A DNA stretch of 64,000 bases from Planctomycetota bacterium (GCA_016709145.1 JADJEK010000001.1:1240001-1304000), one strand, 5' to 3'. Positions 16,519 through 26,605 are shown, counted from the stretch's first letter. The notes: generated by a model from the letters alone, not told the origin. A program made the numbers and translations.

Positions 16519-16548
16519 GGGGACAGTCCCCTCATCTGCTCTGTCCCC
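16519..16548 (-). repeat. GGGGACAG...CTGTCCCC palindromic element, copy 3
   Basis: This is a 30-bp element identical, in reverse complement, to copy 1 at 11017-11046. It starts 48 bp after copy 2 and ends 13 bp before the AraC stop codon. Confidence 0.85.
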
Positions 16549-16561
16549 ATCTCTCCCGTGG

Positions 16562-17326
16562 TCAGTCGGCGATCGCGGCCAAGTACGCGGCAGGCGTTGT
16601 GCCGAAGGCGGCGCGGAACGCTCGCGTGAAGTGCGGTTGGTCGGCGAAGCCCGAGGCGCAGGCGGCGTCGACGGAGCGGGCTCCGGCACCGACGGCGGCG
16701 ATCGCGCGTTCGATGCGAATGCGTCGGGCGTACGCCATCGGCGCGATCCCGAACCGGCGCGAGAACGCGCGGGCGAGCGCCACCGGATGCATGCCGAGGT
16801 CCAATGCGATCTGCCGCGTCGTGAGCTCGTGCTCCCGTTCGATGCGCCGCGCGATCGAGTCGAGCCACGAAGGCGTCGTCATCGTGTCTGCGATCGTCGA
16901 GAGGTTCGCGAGCAATCGGCGTAGATCGCGCGCGACGCGAGCGGATGGCGCTCCGTCGAACACGGACGTACGCCATGCGACCCACGCGCGCGTGACGGCG
17001 TCCGCACGAACGACGCGGTACGAGTGGGCGATCGCCGCGAGCTCACCGCGCGTGCGACGCGAAGCACCGTCGGCGCGAACGGCGAGGACGCGCGTCGTGG
17101 CGTCGAGATAGAGATCAGTGTGTGGCGTCCCGCGCGGCTTGATCAGCACCGAACCCGGTCCGAGCGAGCGTTCGTGCCCGCCGACTCGCTCGAGCACGCG
17201 ACCCGACACGACGAGGGCGACGGAGTCGTGCGCGTGGACGTGCTCGTCCTGGCTCGAGTGTGCGTCGTACCGCGACTCGACGACGTGAAGGGATCCGAAG
17301 CCCGCATCAAAGGTGTGGCGTTGCAT
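16562..17326 (-). CDS. AraC-family transcriptional regulator
   Basis: This is a 254-residue protein starting at MQRHTF. The N-terminal half looks like a cupin sensor (DEHVHAHDSVALVVSGRVLE, GSVLIKPRGTPHTD). The C-terminal 100 residues form the double helix-turn-helix: LTTRQIALDLGMHPVALARAFSRRFG, then RIRIERAIAAV and SVDAACASGFADQPHFTRAFRAAFGTTPAAY. Targets are unknown; the neighbouring serine hydrolase is a candidate but faces away. Two palindromic repeat elements lie just past its stop codon. Confidence 0.85.
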   Translation of the reverse strand: MQRHTFDAGFGSLHVVESRYDAHSSQDEHVHAHDSVALVVSGRVLERVGGHERSLGPGSVLIKPRGTPHTDLYLDATTRVLAVRADGASRRTRGELAAIAHSYRVVRADAVTRAWVAWRTSVFDGAPSARVARDLRRLLANLSTIADTMTTPSWLDSIARRIEREHELTTRQIALDLGMHPVALARAFSRRFGIAPMAYARRIRIERAIAAVGAGARSVDAACASGFADQPHFTRAFRAAFGTTPAAYLAAIAD

Positions 17327-17398
17327 GACGTGGCTCCGGGACCGACGCGCCGCGAACTCCGGAGCTGCGGGACGAGTTCCCGCGAGTTGGGGGCGTGA

Positions 17399-17530
17399 GT
17401 GTCCAGACCGAGTCGCTTCGATGGAGATGGTGATACCGTTCTCGGTCTGACTGAACTCGGGATCGACGAGAACGAGCAAGTCGAGCCGGCCTTCAAGCTC
17501 AAAGCGATCGGCGTGAACCACGCGCCGAAT
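17399..17530 (+). pseudogene. Possible remnant of an EF-hand protein
   Basis: In one frame (from a GTG at 17399) the sequence reads RFDGDGDTVLGLTELGIDEN. The stretch DGDGDTVLGLTE (bases 17420-17455) fits the 12-residue EF-hand calcium loop with D, D, D and a final E at the canonical positions. The frame then runs out of protein-like sequence and into the start of the next gene. No full-length partner is visible, so I read it as a leftover fragment; a chance match is possible. Confidence 0.3.
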
Positions 17531-17543
17531 GGGTTCGATCGTC

Positions 17544-18687
17544 ATGAAGGGTCGAGGAATGCGCGGAACTCTGCCTCTGTCACTCGTCATCGCGTCGGCC
17601 ATTCTGGTCTTCAAGTTGGCTTCGGATGCGACGGAACAGGACGTCGGCGAGCCAACTGTCTCTCGGGCATCGGAGGGTTCAGCCAAAGACGATCGAGCTC
17701 GACAGAAGGACTGCGTCGACACGGACGTTGCCGAACTTCGAGCCGTTGTCGAGCGACCCACCGATGACGCAACAGCCACCAATCCAAAACGGTTCGTTCC
17801 GGTCGTCGACGTCCCTGCGCGCTGCGATCGACTGAATGCGTTGCTCGACATGAAGAAACCGCCGCTGGGCGAAGTCGGAGGTTGCATCAGCTCACTGGGT
17901 GCGACCGACGACCCGCGCGGCCGGGAGTTCCTGATCGCGCTCGTGACGGATCCGCGGATGCGGGATCCACGCCACCTCCGCAGCTTGCGCTCCGCGCTGT
18001 GGCGGGAGACGGATGAGCGCATCGCTCACGCGAGCGGGTCGGTGGTTGCAGAGATCCTCGCCGGTCGCGGGGCGGCGTCGGGTGCCGAAGTGTTCTTCAC
18101 GTTGATGGCGCACAACGATGCGGCGGGTCAGTACGCGGAGTTCGTGAAGCGGGGTCTGTGGTCGGATCGCGTCGACGTCGTGAAGGCGGCGGCGTCGAGC
18201 ATCGAGTACTACGCGGGCTCGACGACGATCGACGACATCGTGACGCTGGCGTCTCGCTGGAGAGCGGATCCCGCGGCGGCGGGGACGAAGGATCTGTTGG
18301 TCGACGGCTACGCACAACTCGGTGACGAGGCGCGCTCGGCCTCGTCGAGCGCGCGACGCGCGATGCGACGACCGCTCGCGAGCTCGGCACGGCGATCGCG
18401 CGCTTCTCGGCGACGTATGGCGAAGCGGATGAAGTCGAGCGCTACGCCGACACGCTCGCGGCGATCGACGACTCGACGCCCGCGGCAAAGCCCTCGCGAC
18501 GATGATCGGCGCGCTCGGCTCGAATCGCCGGCTGAAGCAAGACGACCGGGATCGCCTGATGCGCACGATCGTCGCTCGCGGAGCGCGCTGCGCGGATCCG
18601 ACGACGACGCAGTGGCTCGTCGCGATGATGAAGGAGATCGGCGACCCGCTCGCTCACGAACTCGAGCGCACGCTGCAGCCGCGCTGA
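17544..18687 (+). pseudogene. Frameshifted HEAT-like paralogue (copy A)
   Basis: The start could be ATG 17529, 17544 or 17559; the N-terminus has a signal/anchor (LPLSLVIASAILVFKLA). From about residue 95 it matches the intact gene at 19741-20919 almost perfectly, including PRGREFLIALVTDPRMRD. Compared with that copy, one C is missing near 18340 and one G near 18475. After the first deletion the reading frame is lost, and the last 60 codons reappear in the third frame, ending at 18687 (HELERTLQPR). The gene is therefore broken, unless the two deletions are assembly errors. Confidence 0.8.
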
Positions 18688-18821
18688 CGCGTCACACCTT
18701 CGGCTGGAACAACGGCTTCCACGCCGGGTAGTGCACGCCGCGCACGCGGTGCCACAGCGCGGCGAACACGACGACGAGTGCGGCGCCGAGTTCGAGGTGC
18801 ACCATCGACATCGGTGATCGG
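17904..18821 (+). repeat. Long direct repeat, copy A
   Basis: About 0.92 kb near-identical to 20134-21053. It spans the 3' two-thirds of the HEAT-like gene and the last 120 bases of the convergent HPP-family gene. Differences seen are the two 1-base deletions, isolated substitutions, and more changes in the last 60 bases. Homology upstream of 17904 is present but clearly weaker. Confidence 0.85.
18692..18815 (-). pseudogene. 3' fragment of an HPP-family gene
   Basis: Read on the minus strand this encodes a methionine, VHLELGAALVVVFAALWHRV, and then the same C-terminal tail as the intact HPP gene at 20924-21442, ending at the equivalent stop codon. The remainder of the gene is absent, because homology stops at about 18821. 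It is part of the duplicated segment. Confidence 0.75.
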
Positions 18822-19181
18822 AACGAACCAACACCCAGGGCCACCTACGAACGGAGAGCAGTGGCTCCTCGGAATGGGTGTCGGCGAGCGGCGTCGCCGG
18901 AGGTCATGGATGGGAAGCTCCAGGAGGAAGCATGACCAGGCGCACGCCCGAGTTTTTCTTCGAGAGTCCCTTGAAGTGCGCCGATGGGGGGGGGGGGTAG
19001 CTTCCGTCCAAGTAAGGAAGAGGCCATCCGGTTCTGGGGAACCGGACCACGTTCCAAGTTCACTCGCGACCAAAAGAAGAGGCGGAGACCCGGTCACCGA
19101 TCGCGAGTCGCTGCTTCGGGCTGCGGGAAGATCTTCGAACGTGGCTAGGCATCGTTTGACTACAGCATGAGGAGATGTGGG
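18822..19181. other. Intergenic region with 12-G tract
   Basis: These 360 bases lie between the truncated HPP fragment and the RTX-like gene. No credible coding frame is seen. It holds a run of twelve G at 18986-18997, and a small hairpin (CCGGTTC/GAACCGG, 19028-19045). The base composition looks less GC-rich than its surroundings. Confidence 0.5.
18986..18997 (+). repeat. Homopolymer of 12 G
   Basis: This is a run of twelve consecutive G, the longest homopolymer I noticed in the window, about 185 bases upstream of the RTX-like gene. Such tracts slip during replication and sequencing. Confidence 0.8.
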
Positions 19182-19703
19182 ATGAAGTCGATCTACTTGG
19201 CGGTCCTCGGTGTCGTTTCGGTCGGCATCGCTCTCGCGGACTCTTGGAGTCCTGGCCCTGGGGCGACGAGTGGGTCCGATACGTACACCGGCGACGCGAA
19301 CGACAACAATGGGATCCATGGCCTCAACGGAAACGACACGATGTCCGGGGGTGACGGCGACGACGAACTCACCGGCGGCAGCGGTGGCGACACGATCTAC
19401 GGCGACGGAGGAGACGACACGTGTGTCGGCGAAGATGGCCCCGATGAGATCCATCCAGGCCCTGGGGTCGATGTTGTCTATACGGATTACCATCCGAAAG
19501 GTAGTCCGCAGGCGGATGGTAGTCGCGATACGGTCATCAACGACGCCGACGGCTCCATTGATCAAATCAAGTTGGGAGTCGGTGACTGCATCGAGGGTGG
19601 GGATCGGGTAGACGAAGTGGCCATCTACGATGCGGAAGGCGATTTGGTTTGGAGCGGAACACTTGCCCAATGGCAGGCACGATACGGAGAGGACTGCGAA
19701 TGA
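19182..19703 (+). CDS. Small secreted RTX-like calcium-binding protein
   Basis: This is a 173-residue protein with a signal peptide (MKSIYLAVLGVVSVGIALA). Residues about 45-90 hold Gly/Asp nonapeptide repeats of RTX type: GGDGDDELTGGSGGDTIYGD and GGDDTCVGEDGPDEIHPG. These would fold as a calcium-bound beta-roll outside the cell. Two cysteine-containing segments follow (VGDCIEGGD and GEDCE at the end). GGAG lies eight bases before the ATG. It is wedged between the two copies of the duplicated HEAT-like segment. There is no protease or adhesin domain, so the role is unknown. Confidence 0.75.
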   Translation: MKSIYLAVLGVVSVGIALADSWSPGPGATSGSDTYTGDANDNNGIHGLNGNDTMSGGDGDDELTGGSGGDTIYGDGGDDTCVGEDGPDEIHPGPGVDVVYTDYHPKGSPQADGSRDTVINDADGSIDQIKLGVGDCIEGGDRVDEVAIYDAEGDLVWSGTLAQWQARYGEDCE

Positions 19704-19740
19704 AGTCCACGCACGCGTCCGGCTACTTCAGGAGCCTCGT

Positions 19741-20919
19741 ATGTGGAGCCCTTTCGCCGTGCCGTCACGCGCTCTGAAGCGGCGGTTCAATCAAACGACT
19801 CTGTTCAGCTCGCTGCTCGTGGCGTTGATCCTGCTGATCGTCAACGTGGGCTCCGACACACTGGAACAAGACGACGGGGCGGCGTCACCAGCGCGCGTGA
19901 ACGGGGTTCGAAACAAGGAAGTTCGAATTCGAACAGACTTATCGAAAGAGGGGGGTGACGGCGAAAACCGCGTCGCTGTCGAAGTCACTGCTGAACTCGG
20001 GAACGCCACCAAGCCAAGACGGTTCGTTCCGGTCGTCGACGTCCCTGCGCGGTGCGATCGGCTGAACGCACTGCTCGAGATGAGCAGCCCACCGTGGGGC
20101 GAAGTCGATGGCTGCATCAGCCGCCTTGGAGAAACCGACGACCCGCGCGGCCGGGAATTCCTGATCGCGCTCGTGACGGATCCGCGGATGCGGGATCCAC
20201 GCCACCTCCGCAGCTTGCGCTCCGCGCTGTGGCGGGAGACGGACGAGCGCATCGCTCACGCGAGCGGGTCGGTGGTCGCGGAGATCCTCGCCGGCCGCGG
20301 GGCGGCGTCGGGTGCCGAGGTGTTCTTCACGTTGATGGCGCACAACGATGCGGCGGGTCAGTACGCGGAGTTCGTGAAGCGGGGTCTGTGGTCGGATCGC
20401 GTCGACGTCGTGAAGGCGGCGGCGTCCAGCATCGAGTACTACGCGGGCTCGACGACGATCGACGACATCGTGACGCTGGCGTCTCGCTGGAGAGCGGATC
20501 CCGCGGCGGCGGGGACGCAGGATCTGTTGGTCGACGGCTACGCACAACTCGGTGACGAGGCGCGCTCGGCCCTCGTCGAGCGCGCGACGCGCGATGCGAC
20601 GACCGCTCGCGAGCTCGGCACGGCGATCGCGCGCTTCTCGGCGACGTATGGCGAAGCGGATGAAGTCGAGCGCTACGCCGACACGCTCGCGGCGATCGAC
20701 GACTCGGACGCCCGCGGCAAAGCCCTCGCGACGATGATCGGCGCGCTCGGCTCGAATCGCCGGCTGAAGCAAGACGACCGGGATCGCCTGATGCGCACGA
20801 TCGTCGCTCGCGGAGCGCGCTGCGCGGATCCGACGACGACGCAGTGGCTCGTCGCGATGATGAAGGAGATCGGCGACCCGCTCGCTCACGAACTCGAGCG
20901 CACGCTGCAGCCGCGCTGA
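19741..20919 (+). CDS. Membrane-anchored HEAT-like protein (intact copy B)
   Basis: This is a 392-residue protein starting at the ATG at 19741, with AGGAG about seven bases upstream. A single N-terminal hydrophobic segment (LFSSLLVALILLIVNVGS) anchors it. Residues 50-100 are low-complexity. From RRFVPVVDVPARCDRLNALL onward the protein is all-helical with repeats such as AAASSIEYYAGSTTIDDIVT, suggesting HEAT-type solenoid repeats. I do not recognise a named family. It is the intact counterpart of the broken gene at 17544-18687; the N-terminal thirds differ while the rest is nearly identical. Confidence 0.7.
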   Translation: MWSPFAVPSRALKRRFNQTTLFSSLLVALILLIVNVGSDTLEQDDGAASPARVNGVRNKEVRIRTDLSKEGGDGENRVAVEVTAELGNATKPRRFVPVVDVPARCDRLNALLEMSSPPWGEVDGCISRLGETDDPRGREFLIALVTDPRMRDPRHLRSLRSALWRETDERIAHASGSVVAEILAGRGAASGAEVFFTLMAHNDAAGQYAEFVKRGLWSDRVDVVKAAASSIEYYAGSTTIDDIVTLASRWRADPAAAGTQDLLVDGYAQLGDEARSALVERATRDATTARELGTAIARFSATYGEADEVERYADTLAAIDDSDARGKALATMIGALGSNRRLKQDDRDRLMRTIVARGARCADPTTTQWLVAMMKEIGDPLAHELERTLQPR

Positions 20920-21053
20920 CGCGTCACACCTTCGGCTGGAACAACGGCTTCCACGCCGGGTAGTGCACGCCGCGCACGCGGTGCCACAGCGCGGCGAACA
21001 CGACGACCAACGCGGCGCCGAGTTCGAGGTGCAGCATCGACATCGGCGTTCGG
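20134..21053 (+). repeat. Long direct repeat, copy B
   Basis: This is the intact copy of the repeat at 17904-18821. The offset between copies is 2230 bases before the first deletion and 2232 after the second. Confidence 0.85.
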
Positions 21054-21442
21054 ATGACTCCGAGCGCCACGACCAACGTCGTCGCGCCGGCCGGCGGGTG
21101 GTGGCAGCGCAGCTTCAACATCAGGCCCGTCGTCAGCGCGAGAGCCAGCGCGGACGCGAACACGTGCGACGCGCACATCGAGCCGGCGAGGGCCGCACCC
21201 ATCTCCCAGGCGCCGAACAGGTACGCGGCGACGAAGCCGCACACCAGCCCGATCGCGTGGCCGTAGAGCACGTTCTTCGGGCTCGACGCCGGAGCGATCG
21301 GCGCCGATGCGCACAAGAACGCCGTTGCTCCGATCGGCGGCGCGATCATCGGCGCAGCGCCGAGCAGCGCGATCGAACCGACGAACAGCAACGCCAAACA
21401 CGCGCCGAGCAGCCCGGCGAGCGTCAGTCGCGTCTTCAGCAT
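20924..21442 (-). CDS. HPP-family membrane protein
   Basis: This is a 172-residue integral membrane protein with about four helices (for example LTLAGLLGACLALLFVGSIA and LYGHAIGLVCGFVAAYLFGA). It carries the family hallmark HHPPAGATTLVVALGV at about 114-129. HPP proteins have been linked to nitrite transport in chloroplasts and cyanobacteria, but bacterial members are mostly uncharacterised. It is the last gene of the kdsB-pyrG operon, four bases after the DUF1844 stop, and converges on the HEAT-like gene. Its final 120 bases are duplicated at 18692-18815. Confidence 0.82.
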   Translation of the reverse strand: MLKTRLTLAGLLGACLALLFVGSIALLGAAPMIAPPIGATAFLCASAPIAPASSPKNVLYGHAIGLVCGFVAAYLFGAWEMGAALAGSMCASHVFASALALALTTGLMLKLRCHHPPAGATTLVVALGVIRTPMSMLHLELGAALVVVFAALWHRVRGVHYPAWKPLFQPKV

Positions 21443-21446
21443 CGGT

Positions 21447-21716
21447 TCACGTTCCGCGCACTTCGAGGAAGCGCTCGTGCAGCGACTTCATCGCGGTGAA
21501 CAGGAACTTCTGTTCCTCTTCGTCGAGGTTGCCCTTCGTCTTCTCGTGCACGACGACGAGCAACTGAAGCAGGCGCAGCGCGCGCGGCAAATCGACGAGG
21601 ACTTCACCCGACGCCGGATGCGGGACTTCACCGAGGCATGCGGCCGCGGCTTGCGCGAGCTCCGACACGAGCGTCTTGAACGTGGGATTGCCGGGATCCT
21701 GCTCGGACTCGGTCAT
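21447..21716 (-). CDS. DUF1844 protein
   Basis: This is an 89-residue soluble protein. FKTLVSELAQAAAACLGEV, then VDLPRALRLLQLLVVVHEKT and GNLDEEEQKFLFTAMKSLHE, match the DUF1844 layout. Its function is unknown. The ATG begins one base after the pyrG stop codon, so it is translationally linked to pyrG. Confidence 0.8.
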   Translation of the reverse strand: MTESEQDPGNPTFKTLVSELAQAAAACLGEVPHPASGEVLVDLPRALRLLQLLVVVHEKTKGNLDEEEQKFLFTAMKSLHERFLEVRGT

Positions 21717-21717
21717 G

Positions 21718-23339
<1,622 letters not shown>

Positions 23340-23343
<4 letters not shown>

Positions 23344-24095
23344 CGTGTCTCCTTGGCGCCGCTCATCCAGCGCTTCACGAACTTCGCGTAGTCGTCCGGC
23401 GTGTCGATGCCGGCCGAATCGGTGGGGGTGTCGAGCACGCGGATCGTGATGCCGTGATGCAGAGCGCGCAGTTGTTCGAGTCGTTCGCTGCGTTCGAGTT
23501 CGACCGGCGCGAGCCGCGTGAAGCGTAGCAGCGTCGATTTCGAATAGGCATAGACGCCGACGTGCTTGCGCACGAGGCCGGCCTGGAGCGCCGCGACCGG
23601 GTCCGCGGTCCACGGGATCGCGCGGCGCGAGAAGTACAGCGCGCGGCCGCGTTCGCCGACGACGACCTTCACCGCGTTCTGGTTCAGGTAGGTCGCCTCG
23701 TCGTGGATCGGCGCGGCCAGCGTGACGATCTCGGCGCCGGGCTCGAGCACGGCTTCGGCAAGACGATCGAGCTCGTGCGGATCGATCTCCGGCTCGTCGC
23801 CCTGGACGTTGATCACGGCGTCGACGTCGAGTTCACGCGCGACCTCGGCGACGCGATCGGTGCCGCTCTGATGTTCGATCGAGGTCATCACCGCGCGGCC
23901 GCCGAACGACTCGACCTCGGCGAGGATCGAGCGGTCGTCGGTCGCGACGAGGATCGGGTCGAGTCGAGAGGTCCGGCGCACGCGTTCGACGACGTGCTGG
24001 ATCAACGACCGACCGGTCTCGCGCAGGAGAGGCTTGTTCGGAAGGCGGGTCGAGCCGAGGCGGGCGGGAATGATGGCGGCGACGCGGCCGCTCAT
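23340..24095 (-). CDS. kdsB: 3-deoxy-manno-octulosonate cytidylyltransferase
   Basis: This 251-residue enzyme activates KDO with CTP to CMP-KDO, the donor for the lipopolysaccharide inner core. It starts MSGRVAAIIPARLGSTRLPN, the family's nucleotide-binding N-terminus. SGTDRVAEVA and VINVQGDEPEI are also classic KdsB motifs. Length is normal. It overlaps the upstream lipoprotein gene and the downstream pyrG gene by four bases each. Its presence implies a KDO-containing outer membrane. Confidence 0.95.
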
Positions 24096-24676
24096 TCGTT
24101 CGCCTTGCCCTTCTTGCGGTTCTGATTCTGCTGCTCGATGCGCTTCTTCTCGTTGTCGAAGTAGTTGCCGTCCGTGTTCGACGTCGAGATGAACTGCAAC
24201 GACGAGACGTGGTTGTATTCCTCGGCGATCTTCTTCTGCACGTCGGTGAACGCCTGGACCTTGTCGCGATCGATGCGGCCTTCGCCGTACTGCAGCAGGA
24301 AGAGGTAGTTGCGCGCGTCGGCCGTCAGCGTGATCGCGCCGATCGCGTTGGCGCGATCGGGGGCTTCACCCGGCGCGAGTTCCTGCGCGTAGTCGAAGAA
24401 GCGGTGCGCGTCGGCGAACTCGACCAGCGAGACCATCATGTCCATCGGCGCGAGCTTGATGGACGCGTCCTTGCGCGGCTGCGAGTAGAGGTCCTGGAAG
24501 TCGGGATTGGTGTCGTTCACCAACGCGAGCGTCTTGTCGGTGCGGTAGTCCGTCAGCGACAGTGCGAGGTTCTCGGCGTCGGCGACCGAACCCGGTAGCG
24601 ATGAACAGCCGGTGGCGGTGGCGAGGACGACCGCGGCAAGCGCGCGCAACGAAGTGGAGGCGAGGTTGAGGCGCAT
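24092..24676 (-). CDS. Predicted lipoprotein heading the kdsB-pyrG operon
   Basis: This is a 194-residue protein with a lipoprotein signal ending in ATATGCSS. The rest is mainly helical and ends in a strongly basic, Gln/Asn-rich tail (KKRIEQQNQNRKKGKANE). No known family is recognised. Its TGA shares bases with the kdsB ATG, so it is coupled to LPS sugar activation; a role in envelope assembly is plausible but inferred. A TACCGT hexamer 28 bases upstream of the ATG may be its promoter -10. Confidence 0.7.
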   Translation of the reverse strand: MRLNLASTSLRALAAVVLATATGCSSLPGSVADAENLALSLTDYRTDKTLALVNDTNPDFQDLYSQPRKDASIKLAPMDMMVSLVEFADAHRFFDYAQELAPGEAPDRANAIGAITLTADARNYLFLLQYGEGRIDRDKVQAFTDVQKKIAEEYNHVSSLQFISTSNTDGNYFDNEKKRIEQQNQNRKKGKANE

Positions 24677-24773
24677 GGCGGATCCGCGCGTTTGCAAAGC
24701 GCGTGACGGTAGAGCGCGCCCGAAACAGCGTCAAGGCGACGGAGGACGCAACGAGTCGCCGGGCGGGCGCCGC

Positions 24774-24779
24774 TATCAT
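24774..24779 (+). promoter_or_regulatory. -10-like hexamer of the KDO-kinase-like gene
   Basis: TATCAT lies 11 bases before the ATG at 24791, leaving room for a leader of only a few bases. No Shine-Dalgarno sequence is present. Confidence 0.4.
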
Positions 24780-24790
24780 CCCGCGCTCGC

Positions 24791-25516
24791 ATGACGCGCA
24801 CAGGAGCCAGCCCGAAACCCGACCCGTTGCGAGCGCGCGGCTTCATCGTCGGCGCCACGCTGCGGCACGGGGCCGTCTACAAGGCGCGTGTGATGGAAGT
24901 CACGCGTGACGGCAAGCGATACATCGCCAAGGACTTAGGCGCGATGCATCCGCTCTTTCGGACGCTGTTCGGGCGCCGGGTCCTGCGGCACGAGGCCGGC
25001 TTGCTCGAACACCTGACCGAGTCCGGGGTCGTGCCGCGGCTGGTCGAGCGCATCGGTCATGACACGATCGTGCTCGAACTCGTCGAAGGCGGACCGCTAC
25101 GCAAGAAGAACAAGCTGCGGCCGCGCACGCGCATCGACTCGGTGCTGCGCTCGCTCGCGCACGCGGTCGAGACCTTGCACCGGCACGGCGTCTCACACCT
25201 CGACCTGCGCAATCGGCGCAACATCCTGGTCACGGCCGACGACCGCGTCGTGTTGGTCGACTTCGAGAGCGGTCGTCGCTTCGACCGCGGTGTGTTCGGG
25301 AGATTGCTGCGCTCGCTGCTCGTCGAGGTCGACCGACAGTCGGTGCTCGAGTGGCGTCATCGACTCGCGCCGGCCGGACTGACTCCCGACGATCTCGACG
25401 CGCGCCGCCGCTATCGCTCGTGGAAGAAGTTCTGGTTCGTGAAGAAGCTCGGCAAGCGCGTGCGGCGCGTGTTCGGGATCGGCCGCAAGCCGCGACTCCA
25501 AGCGCCATCGACGTGA
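24791..25516 (+). CDS. Lipopolysaccharide (KDO) kinase-like protein
   Basis: This is a 241-residue protein kinase-fold enzyme. KRYIAKDLG supplies the likely ATP-binding lysine and HGVSHLDLRNRRNILV the catalytic loop. VVLVDFESG stands where DFG occurs in protein kinases; DxE-type variants are typical of the KdkA/WaaP lipopolysaccharide kinases. A basic C-terminal segment (WKKFWFVKKLGKRVRRVFG) may bind the membrane. It is divergent from the kdsB operon, which supports a lipid A/core-modifying role. A small Ser/Thr kinase role is the alternative. Confidence 0.7.
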   Translation: MTRTGASPKPDPLRARGFIVGATLRHGAVYKARVMEVTRDGKRYIAKDLGAMHPLFRTLFGRRVLRHEAGLLEHLTESGVVPRLVERIGHDTIVLELVEGGPLRKKNKLRPRTRIDSVLRSLAHAVETLHRHGVSHLDLRNRRNILVTADDRVVLVDFESGRRFDRGVFGRLLRSLLVEVDRQSVLEWRHRLAPAGLTPDDLDARRRYRSWKKFWFVKKLGKRVRRVFGIGRKPRLQAPST

Positions 25517-25771
25517 CGCGAGAAACCCATCGCCGACGACGGATCGCGGTTCCGATCGCGTAAACCGCCTAGATTTTGTGCTTTTCGAAATCCCGCGTGC
25601 TTGACGTTGCACGTCGATGTGACGACACTCCGCGCTCGCGGCGGAGGTGCGCGCGAGTGCGTCCTTGCTTCGCTCCGCGCGCGCCCTGTTCCTGGCGGTT
25701 CAGGCGGTTCAGGCGATCCAAACTCCAGTTCCGTTGCGAGCGCGTTTCGCGATTCGCGGGAGGTCGACTTC

Positions 25772-26575
25772 GTGGGGAACGTGGGCGGCATCGAGAAGAT
25801 CCTCGTCGGGTGCATCCTCGTGATCATCCTCGCGATCCTCGGCATCGCGGTGTCCAGCTCGAACGAGCCGGACGACCCGGTGCTGCCGTCGGTCGCGAGC
25901 AAGCCCGAGCGCACCAAGGACCCCGCGAACGGCGGTCGCAAGAAGGACGGCGCGCCGGCGCTGATGGGCGACGCGAAGGAGAAGGACGCGGATCGCTCGG
26001 GCACGAACGGCGGCATGGTTCCGCGCCGCATCGAGGGTTCGACGCGCCAAGAGGAGCGCGATGCGCCGCACCCGGTGGACATCACCGACGACACTCCGCC
26101 GGTGAAGCCGAAGACCGAGCCGACCACCGCACCGAAGGTCGAGCCGACGCAACCCGAGAAGGGCCAACCGAAGTTCCACGTCGTGACGAAGGGCGACTCG
26201 ATCGAGAAGATCGCCGTCCAGTACTACGACGACCGCCGCATGGCCGCGGAGATCCTCAAGCTGAACGAGGACATCCAGCCGACGAAACTCAAGGAAGGGC
26301 AAAAGGTTCTGTTGCCCGACGCAGCGATCAAGTCGCTGCTGAAGGACGAGCCGGAAGACGCCCCGTCCGAGCCCGAAGTCGCCCCGAAGAAGCCCGATCC
26401 GACGCCGTCGAAGCCGACCGCGACCAACAAGTACAAGGTCAAGAAGGGCGACACGATCCTGTCGATCTGCCGGGATCATTACGGCAGCATCGAGCGCTGG
26501 CAGGAAGTCCTGAAGGCGAACGGCTTGAAGGACGGCAAGGACCTGCGCGAGGGTATGGAGCTGACGCTGCCGTAA
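25772..26575 (+). CDS. Membrane-anchored protein with two LysM domains
   Basis: The protein has 267 residues from the GTG at 25772, chosen because GGGAGG sits about eight bases upstream and a membrane segment (ILVGCILVIILAILGIAV) follows at once. A long charged, Pro-rich linker leads to LysM 1 (KFHVVTKGDSIEKIAVQYY, about 130-178) and LysM 2 (NKYKVKKGDTILSICRDHYG, about 217-266). LysM domains bind peptidoglycan glycans, so the protein probably tethers the inner membrane to the wall. The anmK gene follows 30 bases later, also a cell-wall function. Confidence 0.82.
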   Translation: MGNVGGIEKILVGCILVIILAILGIAVSSSNEPDDPVLPSVASKPERTKDPANGGRKKDGAPALMGDAKEKDADRSGTNGGMVPRRIEGSTRQEERDAPHPVDITDDTPPVKPKTEPTTAPKVEPTQPEKGQPKFHVVTKGDSIEKIAVQYYDDRRMAAEILKLNEDIQPTKLKEGQKVLLPDAAIKSLLKDEPEDAPSEPEVAPKKPDPTPSKPTATNKYKVKKGDTILSICRDHYGSIERWQEVLKANGLKDGKDLREGMELTLP

Positions 26576-26605
26576 GCGCGCCGAGGCGCGAGTCAGGACG
26601 GCACC

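Noticed and set aside
16471..16548. CRISPR-like reading of the two tandem 48-bp units
   Set aside because: There are only two units, the repeat is itself a palindrome, and the intervening 18 bases are conserved flank rather than unique spacer. No cas genes are present.
18778..19170. Open frame of 130 codons spanning the G tract
   Set aside because: The translation is Arg/Gly-rich and of low complexity, with no protein-like pattern. Its left end is the antisense of the HPP fragment.
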